Below are positions 32,480 to 44,140 of a DNA stretch of 64,000 nucleotides, piece by piece (positions within the stretch are counted from its first letter, which is position 1; each line of letters opens with the position of its first letter). The translations under genes were made by a program, and so were the position numbers. The stretch is from positions 1 through 64,000 of the forward strand of contig JAKCPI010010660.1 in NCBI GenBank assembly GCA_023213315.1, read 5' to 3'. The notes under the pieces are model-generated. The model was not told the origin of the DNA. It saw nothing but the letters and a program-made list of their open reading frames with translations, and did no database searches. The DNA comes from Euborellia annulipes. Taxonomy: Eukaryota; Arthropoda; Insecta; Dermaptera; Anisolabididae.

Positions 32480-32590
32480 TGGTCAGCCAATCGTCTCATG
32501 ACCTCTGGGAATCGAACCCGGGATCTCCAATCTACCAGGGGCATAGGAGTTCTTCCCTTTGAGTCAGGCTTCCGGCTCATCACGGCTTCG
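32480..32590 (-). repeat. tRNA-like SINE head (third type)
   Basis: In reverse complement, an A-box-like TGACTCAAAGGG precedes a perfect B box GGTTCGATTCC at near-tRNA spacing. The anticodon and acceptor regions do not form a standard tRNA, so this is a SINE head or pseudo-tRNA. Confidence 0.45.
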
Positions 32591-32636
32591 ATTCTAGGAG
32601 GCGAGTAGACCTTTGGTCAATATAACTGATTTAGGG

Positions 32637-32882
32637 AAATTATACACTAGGTTATGTGTTTCAAAATTATTTTATTGACTTTATACGTGTTTCGACACGT
32701 GGCGAGACATCTTGAGAAATTATACAAGAACATCTTGTATAACTACTGTATATACAAATTGATGAAATTATACAAAGGAGGCTCTCTTGAATAACTTCTG
32801 AAGTGAAGATGACACACCACGTGTCGAAATACGTATAACGTCAATAAAATGATTTGAAACACATAACCTAGTGTATAATTTT
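32637..32882. mobile_element. Penelope-like palindrome
   Basis: Inverted arms (about 32637-32715 and 32800-32882) share 'attatacactaggttatgtg' and 'cgtgtcgaaa'. The right arm reads TGAAGATGACAC, loop ACCAC, GTGTCGAAA: a perfect 5-bp stem between hammerhead-like core pieces, though the first core C is a G here. Assignment to Penelope-like elements is inference. Confidence 0.5.
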
Positions 32883-32924
32883 TTTGTTAAATAGGAAGAG
32901 GATGCAGTAAATTAATTGAGCCTT

Positions 32925-33005
32925 CAAGTGATACCACCAAGTTCAAGTTTATAATATCATCTCATCTTCATGATATTATAAGCCTGAACTCTGTGGTATC
33001 ACTTG
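32925..33005. other. Pre-miRNA-like hairpin
   Basis: An 81-nt inverted repeat with 36-nt arms and a 9-nt loop (ctcatcttc). The arms differ at about four positions, all internal, so the stem has bulge-like mismatches. Outer ends are CAAGTGATACCA and TGGTATCACTTG. It is single copy in the window. Alternatively it is a small MITE. Confidence 0.5.
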
Positions 33006-33676
33006 TGGGTATTTTAAGTAAAATTACTCTCACTTGACATAGAATGCAAATAACTTGTATTAATATAATCGACAACTCTATTTCTTGTATAAAAAATTTG
33101 AATATGCTCTTTGAAGACTGAAGATGGATGGCAGGGTTGGTCCACTTAGACCTAGTACCTAATTATTTAAATTATTTTTCTTGGAACATTCTTTAATATT
33201 AGGCTCTGAATAAAATAAGCCTAATCATTTGGAGGACAAGAATGAGAAGTGGAAGTAATTATTATCGATATTAGATATCTTATCAAGATCGTTTGTAAAA
33301 TTTTTAATTTAAGTTCAATCAAATGAAATTTAAAGAGACACTCCAATAAAATTAATTAAAATTGTTCTATATAACTTGATTAATCGGACCATGCATTTAA
33401 TTTTAGTTCAACCTAACTTCATTAGTTATCATTCGTAGTTCATAAAGTTAGTTTATTACTCACAGCTACGCGAAGTGTTTCAACTAAAGCTTTGAACTAA
33501 AGAGATAAAAACTACCAAAACATATATTGTTACTATTCAAAAAAAAAAAAAAATTATTTTTGATTTAAGCTTATCTTTGTGTTTGTATAGGTTCACTGTT
33601 AAAAATTTTCAAGGGATTTTCATAAACTTGTATGTTAAGTATGTTTACTATTTATGAATTTTACATTCGGGTATAT
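33006..33676. other. AT-rich non-coding stretch
   Basis: Nothing recognised. Confidence 0.45.
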
Positions 33677-34173
33677 GAAAAATCTGGTGTGACGGCGCAC
33701 AGCACACAACTTTCTCTTACCTTCGGTAATCGAAAGTTGTGTTCTGTGCTTGTCACACCAGATTTTTTGTGTCGACATGTATTTAGTTTCCGACAGTAGG
33801 GTACAATTGAATTCAAGATGTAAAATTTATAAGTATGGCAAAATATTTATATTTTGTTACCATGGCAACCATTTCTCCTATCTTTTCTATGGAGTACAAG
33901 AGTAAAGTGGTCTTCAGAAGATTTCAATGGCAAAATGAGAATATACATTTTAAAGAGCATCTAAAAAATAATTGATTTTTGAATTTAAAAAAAAATCGTT
34001 GGAGCAAATTTTGAGAAAATCGAAAAAAACTGAAAAATTGCATCAGTAAAGTACTAGTACTCTTTGGCCGATTTTGTTCAAAAGCTTCGTGTCACGTCCC
34101 ATTGGGGTACCTAACTTAAATATAAAATTTCAACTTCCTAGCTCTTTTCGTTCTTGAGATATTTTGTTCACAG

Positions 34174-34206
<33 letters not shown>

Positions 34207-34370
34207 GACAGACAGACAGACAGACCATGTCGCGAAAACCACTTTTTGGATTCAGGGGACCTCAAAACGTGAAGATCCATCAAAATCTCGACATCGAATT
34301 TTTGACATGAATCCAATACTTTCTCTCTATATATATATTACATATATACATAGGTAAGAGAAAGTAAAAA
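33677..34370 (-). mobile_element. DINE-like family A, copy 5
   Basis: A full reverse-strand copy. The 3' hairpin (33677-33768) comes first, then the family interior, a long CA/CAGA microsatellite (34171-34226), and the TA-rich 5' hairpin ending GGTAAGAGAAAGTAAA. Confidence 0.8.
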
Positions 34371-35720
34371 AAATATTAATGAATGTATTTTTTCCGATAT
34401 TTATGCATGAATCTTTCAACTGAAGCAGATTAGCAATTCGACAGGCTCTTTTTAATCAAAATCTGTCTCTCTATTTCTCTTTAGTTTTTTTTTTTTACTC
34501 GGCCATGCCTACAAAATTTTGTATGCATCAACGAATCAAGAAAAACAACAACTAGATATTATTTTATAAATATTTGAATATTATATAAAGTTTTTTTTAT
34601 TTAATTTTCGTTATTATATTAAAATTCTATTAGTATAATGAATTTTTTTTTTTCATGAATATAATTACATATTATTCATTTACGAAAAAAATTAACATAT
34701 GAAATTATCATTCACTGTCATATTTGTTTAATAAAATAATAAAAATCAATAAAAAAAGTCGCTTGTGCTTGTATATATTTATTTTTGTTTTATTTAGCTA
34801 ATGACCTTTTTTTTGATTTGGCCAGGGGTGTAAAAAAGATGTTTTTTTTTTTTTTTACTTTAAATGGGTTATTTTTTTTTAGTATTAGATTCAAACTATT
34901 AAGATTCTACAATCATTTTTCACAGGAGTTAATTATTTTAAAAATTCAACTATATGATTGTAGATAGATGCGATTTTGTTTGATTTGTTTGACAGGTTTA
35001 GATCAAACAATGTTTTGATTTAAATTTATTTGAGCATCATTAAGTGACAGAAAGCATAAATGAATGTGGGTTTGGATCTGCTCTAGAGAGTCAATCAAAG
35101 TGGAAAGATCATTTCCCTATCCTCTAATTATTTTTGAAACTAAGAAAATTCTTTTTTTTTAAGGAATATTTATTTATCTTTTTTGATGCGAAACTTTTTA
35201 ACTTATGTTAGAGCAAGTTGGATTCATACCATTCAAAGCGTTACGAAACGCTGCATCCCCTCATCTAAGGAGAGAGATTTCGGACAGGTGAAAAAAAAAT
35301 TGAATTTTTTAGTTCAATGATGTAACCCAGAAAAAATAAAAGATCCCGACAATATTAAAAAATTTGATCCTAGTTCCTAAGTTAACTCTTTCTGTAGTGA
35401 ATATAAATTTTACATACAAGTTTCAATTCCTAAGTTTCTAATACGATGTTGTTTTTTTTATTATTCTAATACAAAAATAACTTTAAAGACATTTTATTAA
35501 ATCTCTATGAGTCCTCTCATGCATGAGTGCTAAGTTTATTTATAATTATTATTAAATACCCTGCAAATTCCCAAGGGAAGAAAGTTTTCAGCCCCCCCCC
35601 CCCCCGTTATTCTCCTTTCGGTCAAACCTTAAGCCTTTCCCTCAAATCACTGTTAACCCAAATGGTCTTACACGGAGTTCTGGTTTTCCGTAAAGTGTAA
35701 ATGCACTTATACAAATTGGA
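34371..35720. other. AT-rich non-coding stretch
   Basis: No gene recognised. Poly-T tracts lie at 34838-34857 and a poly-C run of about 15 at 35592-35605. Confidence 0.45.
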
Positions 35721-35724
35721 TTTA

Positions 35725-37588
35725 GGGTCATTCCACGTCAAATCAACCAAAAAAATAAAAAAATTTTCACCCATAATCTCAGATTTTTATGAAACTTGGT
35801 ATGTTTGTTCTATGTATAGAGATAAGTAACAGCACCAAATTTCAATTTTTTATCTCACTTAGTTTTCGAGTCATGGCACTTTAAAGTTTTGATTTTTTCA
35901 CCTTCCGCGGCTTGAATAATGCCAAACAAAATGTGACATGGAAGAGAAAATAATTTCTCATTTGCTTATTTGACACCCAATCTTTTTTTTTTTTTTTTTT
36001 TTATAAAAAACATTCACACTTTTTTCTCATTCACACTCACAATCACACACACATTCACACAGTCTTTTCGGCAACTTAGGCCATATAAGACTTTGACGAT
36101 AACCGTTGTAGAGAATATATCTATTGTGGGTTCAGGCATTTCTATTTAAGCCATCTGGCACCCAATCTTGATGAAATTTTTTTGTTATGTTCTTTAAACA
36201 ATAAGGAATTAGAAAAAAAATATATCACGAATCTAAGTTAATCCTAAAATATAAAAAAAATTCATATTGTTGATTTTTTTTTAGTTTTGAAAACGCAAAC
36301 ATGCTTTAGCGCTAAAGCCAATATCTCCAAAAGGGAATGAGATATTCAAGAAATTTTTTTTTTCTAAATAATCTACATGAAATGGGCTTTAATTTAGTAA
36401 AATAAAAATTTTGTGTATTTTGTTCCCTCTATTTCTAAAGTCCATTGAAAGTTCAATATATAGTTTTACATGTTAAAAAAATTTCAAGGGCAAAATGAAA
36501 ATATACATTTTAAAGAGCATCTAAAAAAGAATTGATTTATGAATTTTAATAAAAATCGTTGCAGCAAATTTTGGAAAATTGGAAAAAAACTGAAAAAGTA
36601 CATCAGTAAAGTACTAGTACTTTTTGGCCGATTTTGTTCAAAAGTTTATTTTGAGTGTCCGGGAGGGTACCTAACTTAAATATAAAATTTCAACCTCCTA
36701 GCTCAATTCTTTCATGATTTCAATTGAATTGATTGTGTTTTCGTCTGTGTTCAGTTTTAAGCACACACACGCACAGTGTCATTTGAAATCATGAAAGAAT
36801 TGAGCTAGGAGGTTGAAATTTTATATTTAAGTTAAGTACCCTCCCGGACACTGAAAATAAGCTTTTGAACAAAATCGGCCAAAAAGTACTAGTACTTTAC
36901 TGATGTACTTTTTCAGTTTTTTTCCAATTTTCTCAAAATTTGCTGCAACGATTTTTATTAAAATTCATAAATCAATTCTTTTTTAGATGCTCTTTAAAAT
37001 GTATATTTTCATTTTGCCCTTGAAATTTTTTTAACATGTAAAACTATATATTGAAACTTGCAATGGACTTTAGAAATAGAGGGAACAAAATACACAAACA
37101 TTTTATTTTACTAAATTAAAGCCCATTTCATGTAGATTATTTAGAAAAAAAAATTTCTTGTATATCTCATTCTCTTTTGGAGATATTGGCTTTAGCGCTA
37201 AAGCATGTTTGCGTTTTCAATACTAAAAAAAAAATCAACAATATGAATTTTTTTTATATTTTAGGATTAACTTAGATTCGTGATATATTTTTTTTCTAAT
37301 TCCTTATTGTTCAAAGAACCTACCATAAAAGTTTCATCTAGATTGGTGGTCAAATAAGCAAATGAGAAATTATTTTCTCTTCCAAGTCACATTTTGTTTG
37401 GCATTCTCCAAGCCGCGCAAGGTGAAAAAATCAAAACTTTAAAGTGCCATAACTCGAAAACTAAGTGAGATAAAAAATTGAAATTTGGTGCTGTTACTTA
37501 TCTCTATACATAGAACAAACATACCAAGTTTCATAAAAATCTGAGATTATGGGTGAAATGGCCTGGTTGAACTGACGTGGAATGACCC
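35725..37588. mobile_element. 1.86-kb palindromic element (family K)
   Basis: Outer ends are GGGTCATTCCACGTCA on the left and TGACGTGGAATGACCC on the right. TTTA flanks both sides (35721-35724 and 37589-37592), a 4-bp target duplication. The arms are near-perfect inverted copies of ~800 bp meeting in a ~60-bp AC/GT-rich centre near 36745-36785. The inner third of each arm (about 36483-36720 and 36785-37020) is the interior of DINE-like family A without its end hairpins. The left arm is lengthened by a SINE (35985-36158). No coding frame. The end motif recalls TTAA-type DNA transposons such as Kolobok, but the flank is TTTA, so the superfamily is open. Confidence 0.8.
35985..36158 (-). repeat. 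SINE family 1, copy 5, 5'-truncated, 11-bp TSD
   Basis: A reverse-strand SINE starting with a poly-T tail, GT-tract inverse and 'tcttttcggcaacttaggcc'. It stops in the 'aagccat' palindrome before the promoter boxes. A perfect CACCCAATCTT duplication (35974-35984 and 36159-36169) flanks it. The matching site in the opposite arm of the palindrome is empty, so the SINE came after the inverted duplication. Confidence 0.92.
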
Positions 37589-37773
37589 TTTAGTAAATAC
37601 CGTATTGATAAGATTCTAGCGGAATCTATTATATAATAAATTAAAAAATACGGGTCATATTTTTTTTAAAGAATTTAAACCGATAACACATAACTCTTAA
37701 ATTTTCAACCTGATTTACTTAAAGACTTTTGTATTATCTTAAGATTAATTCTTTTTATATGTAAATGTTTTAA

Positions 37774-38389
37774 GGGGGCTCGGGAGCGAAGTGGTTACGC
37801 ATGTTTTTCCCGATAAGATGGCATAGTGTGTCATAAAAAGTATGCCCAAAAATCAAGTAATTCAAAAATTTGCCAAGAGATGTCAGAATGGTAGCTAATA
37901 ATATTTAATGCATTTTGTTGATTTTCATTGATCTTTTAACAATAAATACTTTATAAATGTTATTATATATTATGTATCTTTTATAAAAGCATAATATAGG
38001 CCAGATATAGGCTAATACTATATCGGCTGTTAGACTAGCCGGCCATCTATTGCAAGAATGCTGAACTAATTTGACAGTTGGTTTTTAAATAAATCATCTA
38101 AACTTATTTTAAAAATTTCTTAATTAATATGTGATTAATAATAACATTAAATTCATTTTTAAATTTAAAAAAAAATTAAAGATTATTGGGACAGATTGTT
38201 TTTTTGTATTTACTTGATAACAAAAAAATTAATTACGATAATTTTTTAATAAGTCATTAAAAAAATTATAGCTCGATGTCCCAATAATCTCTTATGAATT
38301 TAATTCATTAAAAAAAAAACCACATTGAAAAATTCCTTATAATAGTTTAGTTTTTTTAAAGTACGTTTAGACGTCGCTCCTGAACCCCC
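37774..38389. mobile_element. TTAA-flanked MITE with nested inverted repeat
   Basis: TIRs are GGGGGCTCGGGAGCGA on the left and TCGCTCCTGAACCCCC on the right. TTAA flanks both ends (37770-37773 and 38390-38393). Inside, 'gattattgggaca' (38181-38193) pairs with 'tgtcccaataatc' (38278-38290). TTAA duplication with a G-rich start is typical of Kolobok-type elements. Confidence 0.8.
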
Positions 38390-38393
38390 TTAA

Positions 38394-39915
38394 ATAATGT
38401 TTCTGAACTAACTACCTTTTAAAGAAAATATCTCCAACTATTCTGTTTAATTATAATGTTCACTATTTGATCTATTTATATATGAATGATAAATACACCT
38501 TGTATTCCAAAATAGGAGTACAATTTAGATTTTAAAACGACCTCGAAATCTCTTCTTAAATAAAATTATTAACGTCTAGACTGTTGTATTTCCATAATAT
38601 CCAATCGTCCATACAACTAAATATAATAATTACAAACTTGATTTGATTATAGAAAACTAAATAAAGAAAAAACTCTAGTTTGCTCGGGCATCGAAACCAT
38701 AGTAATTTGTAAATTGTTTATGTTATTATGATAAATAACTTTATAAAGTACCTATTCTATATTCAGAAAGTAAATAATATGCAAAGCAATACGCATAAAC
38801 ATAAATAATAAATAACGTTAAAAAAGGAGAGAGGGAATAAATAACTGAGAGATACCTAAGTGAAATTTTTTTTTTTTTTTTTTTTTTCAAATTTTTTAAA
38901 ATACAAATCATTTAATTATGAGATCAACTTAATATTTAATGAATATTTTTATTTTACGTTAGAATCAAAGATCAGTTACCAACTTCTCGATTTTTAAATA
39001 TCATTCTAATGATGAGCCCATCACATTCTCACATAGAGGACAAACAGTTAGCTATTCTATATATCTAAAAACAACCTTGATTCCGGAATTGATTTCCTGT
39101 TTCCATTGTTTTATAAATTTTAGGATATTATAGAAATGTCGATTTAATTAAAAGACAAAAAAAATATAAATAAATATTCTCTGAACGGAAATTAATTTTG
39201 AGTTGTTGTTCAATAATTTTGTTTGTAAAGGAGATTTAATAAAAAAAAAAAAAAAATTATTGATTTCTTAATATCTGATCAGTTTTGGTAATAAATTTTT
39301 CTGGAGCATTTCTTCTGATTAAAAAAAAAAAAGTAAATAAATACTTGAGTCGATGGAGATGAAATACGAGGGTCTGCGAGACGATATCTTAAAGGAACCG
39401 GAAATAGAATGTTCACGTCCTGAATTGATTAAAAAAGTCGTCGACGGACAGACAGACGTCCGGCTATGAATTCGAAAATGTACCATTAATTTAATTCCTT
39501 TGACCAAGTCGATTCATTGTCGAGGTCAACTTTAGCTGACCCAATGAAAATAGGAAAATTAAAATTAGACGAAACTTATATATAAACAATCCTGATCATG
39601 ATTTTAGTAAATCAAAATGTTATAGGTCTACAATATGAGTATTTTAGAAGTAACCAAAATGGGCTCTAGGCGTTTTGGGTGAACGTGAATATTTTTTTTT
39701 AAGTCCAAAGAGAAAATAGATACATTTTTGGCCCAAAATATTTATTTCTTATGCCAACCTTTTGAAAGCTACCCGCCATCCAAGATATTTGTAGCCCCCG
39801 AAACGTTGACATAAGATATAAATGAAATGAGCAGAAAATTTATCTCTTTTCACTTTGGACTTATCAACCTTCCACTCAGATTTTCCTAATTTTTTAAGCA
39901 AGATTATTTATACAA
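38394..39915. other. AT-rich non-coding stretch
   Basis: No recognised gene. Poly-T of about 20 near 38869-38887. The segment at 39340-39540 is slightly GC-richer and unique. Confidence 0.45.
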
Positions 39916-39917
39916 TA

Positions 39918-40135
39918 GTCTTTCTAATCCGGACTTGAATACTCCGGCATACCGGCTAATCCGATTTGTCACTTCTTCGGGAAATTACTGGAAAAAAGAG
40001 GGGGGTAATTTAAGAAAACAAAGTACCCTTAGAGATTTTTTCAAGATATAAATAAGAAATTTTCCATTAGATTTAATGTTCCGGGTAGTCCGGTACTTTC
40101 AGAATCCGGTCCCGTTTAGGTCGGATTAGTAAGAC
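39918..40135. mobile_element. pogo/mariner-type MITE, TSD TA
   Basis: TIRs are GTCTTTCTAATCCGG and its near-inverse TCGGATTAGTAAGAC. TA flanks both sides (39916-39917 and 40136-40137). The 'CTAATCCGGA' core resembles pogo-group termini. The interior repeats 'ccgg' motifs and is non-coding. Confidence 0.7.
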
Positions 40136-40137
40136 TA

Positions 40138-40555
40138 CTATATTATATTATATTATTATATTAGTATTATAATGTCAATAAAAATCTTTTTTTTATTCAT
40201 TTTGTTAATTTATCTGAAAATTTTTTAAGCTTCTAAAGGTGATGTGAAATTTAAAATTTAGCAATCAATATGAAAAAAATTTTAATTTTTGTCAAGTATT
40301 TGAGTTAATAAATAAGTATTAATTATAGGTATGTTTTCAAAACATTATTTCATAAACCAATATATATATATTATTTATATAATATAAAATAATTATAGGT
40401 CTCTGCATAAAGAAGGATAATTTTCAAAATACTTATCAAGGAAAAATCAGCACCAATGACTTCCGGAAGTCGTCGTTCAAAGCATTTAAAAATTAGATTA
40501 TTAGAAAATTTTAAATCCTAAAATATTTCTAGATTTTTTTTTTATATAATAAAAT
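40138..40555. other. AT-rich non-coding stretch
   Basis: An ATT-type simple tract follows the MITE. Nothing else is recognised. Confidence 0.45.
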
Positions 40556-40835
40556 GTCCTAAAAACATCATCCTTAACCTTGTAGCTAGAAGTCTCTCTC
40601 CTTTTCTCTAATCCGTTACCGAAATAATGGGAAACACAGTGCCAAAAACGGAGCATCTCCTCCTCCTGCCTCCACCACGCCCCGTTTGGGTATTTTATAG
40701 CAGTGCTAGAAATGGTTTAGTCAAGGCGAAATTTGCATTTTGTACACAAATTTGTCACGAGCAAGCAGCAAATACACTTTCTGGACACTCAGCCAAATTC
40801 AAGGTTTTTGGCAGCCAACTTGAAAATTGACATGA
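40556..40835. other. GC-richer single-copy island
   Basis: A unique GC-richer block containing a 67-codon plus-strand frame (40627-40830) in ATAATGG context. The product has no motif or family I recognise, so I cannot call a gene. It could be an exon or a conserved non-coding element. Confidence 0.3.
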
Positions 40836-42015
40836 AAAAAAAAAAAGAAAAATTCCTTCATTTTATCTGCATTGAATTATACATACACCACAACCTATAA
40901 AACTTTTTCAAATTCAAATGCGATCAAAATGATTTTATAAAGTTGATATGAATTGAAAACTAAGGCAAAGTAAAAAAAATAGTTTAAATAAAGAAATATA
41001 CAAAAAAGACATTAATCAAAATGATATATGAAGAGATTGGTTGGGGAGGGGGGGGGGGGGGTATTAGAGTAATAATAAAATTCCACTAGTCGGAATTTGG
41101 CATTTCTATTAAAACACAATGTTGTGTAATACAATATCTAAAACCACAGGATCAAAGCTTCCAAATTTTTTTTTTTTTTTGAAAAATACAAATTAAACAA
41201 ACTTGAACACGTAAAAAAATGAGACCTTGCGAGAGACGAAGAAGCACCACGTCTGTATCGTAAAATGTTAAAAATGCTTTGTAAAAGTTTTTAATTGCTA
41301 TTCATTTAAAAATCGTTTGATTTAATGCCAAAGTCTAAAATTCTTGTTTATGGCATTAAATTTTCCGATTGGCGTCAACATCTACTGCAAAGATCCTATT
41401 TGAAAGAGACTTCCCTTAACCAATTAAAAAAAAATAAAAAAAACTAAGCGGCGATTTTATGTCAAATCGAAAATTTGACAAAAAAATAACTTCCATGGTT
41501 GAAATTTTCTTGAATTTTTTTCTTTGTCAAAAAGTTTTTAAGAACGTTCCCTCTTCTCTATTCTCTTCTGGACCAGATCTTAAAAAAGAGATGGATGCCA
41601 TCAAGAAAAAGATGCATTCACTTTTCTTACAAACTCCTAACATTCTCATATTCACGTCTATTTGTTGTTTCTGTAAAAGCCCCCTTAAAATACGTAATAC
41701 CTACTGATGTATGTGACAATTAGCCTATATTTTCTGCTAACAAATTTCAACCACAAATTTTCTCTACCTAAATGAAATGAAGAACAAAACGCAAACGCAA
41801 CAGTATCTGAATAAATCGCTTCTCTCTAACTATAGCTGATTCTTTAAAGATGGTACGACAGCCTCTTGTCTTTGGACATCACATTCACAATTATACAAAT
41901 AAAGGACAGGAACGCCAATCGATTATAATTTTTTAAATTTTATATGTATAATTATTTTAAAAAATTGACTTTCAAAGACTTAGAATTGAATTACTCAATT
42001 GGGTTAAGAAAAATA
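40836..42015. other. AT-rich non-coding stretch
   Basis: No gene recognised. Poly-G at about 41046-41061. Confidence 0.45.
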
Positions 42016-42044
42016 TTTTACTTTCTCTTACCTATGTATATATG

Positions 42045-42096
<52 letters not shown>

Positions 42097-42578
42097 AGTA
42101 TTGGATTCATGTCAAAAATTCGATGTCGAGATTTTGATGGATCTTCACGTTTTGAGGTCCCCTGAATCCAAAAAAGTGGTTTTCGCGACATGGTCTGCGT
42201 GTGTGTGTGTGTCTGTGTGTCTGTGAACAAAATATCTCAAGAACGAAAAGAGCCAGGAGGTTGAAATTTTATATTTAAGTTAGGCACCCCCATGGGACGT
42301 GACACGAAGCTTTTGAACAAAATCGACCAAAAAGTACTAGCACTTTACTGATTCACTTTTTCAGTTTTTTTCGATTTCGAGAAATGGTTGCCATGGTATC
42401 AAAATATAAATATTTTCCCATACTTATAAATTTTACATCTTGAATTCAATTGTACCCTACTGTCGGAAACTAAATACATGTCGACACAAAAAATCTGGTG
42501 TGACAAGCACAGTACACAACTTTCGATTACCGAAGGTAAGAGAAAGTTGTGTGCTGTGCGCCAGTCACACCAGATTTT
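42016..42578 (+). mobile_element. DINE-like family A, copy 6, internally deleted
   Basis: Starts TTTTACTTTCTCTTACC with a greatly expanded TA microsatellite (about 42041-42093) in the 5' loop. About 130 bp between 'tttttttcgattt' and 'gagaaatggttgcc' are missing compared with other copies. The 3' hairpin is intact. Confidence 0.8.
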
Positions 42579-43320
42579 CTTCATTAGGGTAAATTGTAGT
42601 TTTACAAAAAAAAAAAAAAAAAAAAACAATTTTTCATAGGTATTTTGTTTCTAGATTATTGACCAGACAGACACCTGTTCAAATTCGTTGAATTATTTAT
42701 TAAAGTGTGATATCTTATCAGATTTCCAGAGGAATAGATGGAAATGGCCCTGACATTGACTTTACCAAAATCAATACAGTTAATCGAATTGTCGTTAAGA
42801 CCAGTTAGTATTGGATTTTTTTCTGATATAATTAAAAAAAAAAAAGACATTCAAGTTTTCCTCTTTTTTTTTTTTACAAGGGCGTGACTTCTCCTATTTC
42901 AACAGAAATGGATGGATGAATGGAACAAAAAAGAAAAAAAAAAAAAAGTTGGGTCAAGAATCACATTTCAAACTCCTCCAAGAGGGTTTTTGTAAATTTT
43001 GCGCCATTTGGTCTTTACAATTTTCTTAACTTCGCTGATATATTTTCCCCTTGTGTGTTTGAAATACAAACAAAAACTATATTAGAATAAAATATTCTTT
43101 AAATCAAATACGATCTTTTTATATACATATTTATTTATCACGAAAGTTATATTGGTTTTTCCCTATATAATATACTAAAATATTCTTTGTTTAACTTAAA
43201 TCCCAAGAGGGTTTTAGGTAAAATAAAATTACAATTGAAGAATATTTAAAGAAAATAAAAACAAAATTATTAATAAATGAAAAATTAAGGAGCTGTATCA
43301 ATAAATTGATGAGGTGGAAT
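42579..43320. other. AT-rich non-coding stretch
   Basis: Long A runs at 42605-42626 and 42939-42949. No gene or repeat recognised. Confidence 0.45.
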
Positions 43321-43339
43321 GAAAAATTAGAGCTACACT

Positions 43340-43500
43340 ATTTTTTACTGTGAATTTTGTTTTATTCTTATATTCCACCAAAGAAAACCTTTTCTAAGCC
43401 ATCATCAGTACGACTAGCCACATCTAATAACTTGTATTAGAATATCAGTGGCAATGGTCTAAAAAAGAAGCCGAAACGTTGTAAGAATAAATAAAAAATT
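43340..43500. mobile_element. Penelope-like inverted segment
   Basis: The left part in reverse complement reads CTGATGATGGCTTAG. The right part reads GGTCTAAAAAAGAAGCCGAAACGTTG and continues 'aagaataaataaaa' (split here as ggtctaaaaa / agaagccgaaacgttg). The two are imperfect inverted copies sharing 'ttattctta'. CTGATGA is the canonical hammerhead core and CGAAACGTT the usual partner, although the two halves of the core are best kept in different arms. Inference. Confidence 0.45.
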
Positions 43501-43627
43501 GGTATATATTTTGTCTCTACAATAATTCTTCTGCAATAAAGGAATCTTTGATAATCAATTAGGCCTACTTATGTAAATAATCTTTAAGTATTTTATAATA
43601 TAGACAAATTTCCTTTTCCTTATTTTA

Positions 43628-44137
43628 AGGCCGTTTCACACTTAGGGTTTTCAGAATACATTGCATGCGATATGACGTCACTGCAAGCAGAGCCAGCAGA
43701 GTGATGCACTCACACGAGACATGCAGCCAGCGAATAAAACTTGAGCTGTCAAAAATTATAATAATACGTATTAATATATTAACACGTCTCAGAGGGAGGG
43801 TCTTATTCAAACATGATGATTCTGGAATTCTAAGGTTGGCGGAAATGGCCGAATGTTGCCCCCTGGTGGTCGCCTTTTTTTTATAAAATAGGATTTCAAT
43901 AAAACGTAAGCTGTCAAAATCAAATAACCTTTCTTTTTGGTTAAAGTCAGCCATTTTGGATGATGTGAAAAATTCGACTCTGTGATTGGTCGATGCATGG
44001 GTTTGGAAAAAAGGCATCCAAAAAAATGGAACATGCGGCCAAAATCAGCCAAAAACCCATGCAATCAGACTCTAGGGTCATAAATGACGTCATATCGCAT
44101 GCGACATAACAAGAAAACCCTCAGTGTGAAGCGGCCT
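43628..44137. mobile_element. PIF/Harbinger-type MITE, TSD TTA
   Basis: TIRs start AGGCCGTTTCACACT and end AGTGTGAAGCGGCCT, with a further shared stretch GCATGCGATATGACGTCA. TTA flanks both ends (43625-43627 and 44138-44140), matching the TWA target. The interior holds frames on both strands without family similarity. A partial second copy lies at 55110-55298. Confidence 0.8.
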
Positions 44138-44140
44138 TTA

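Noticed and set aside
32480..32590. A functional tRNA gene on the minus strand
   Set aside because: The B box is perfect, but acceptor, anticodon and T stems do not form a standard cloverleaf.
34171..34226. Regularly spaced repeats suggesting a CRISPR array
   Set aside because: A simple CA/CAGA microsatellite inside a DINE-like element; no spacers and a eukaryotic context.
35592..35606. Poly-C and poly-G runs as telomeric sequence
   Set aside because: Plain homopolymers at MITE ends or isolated; no telomeric hexamer array.
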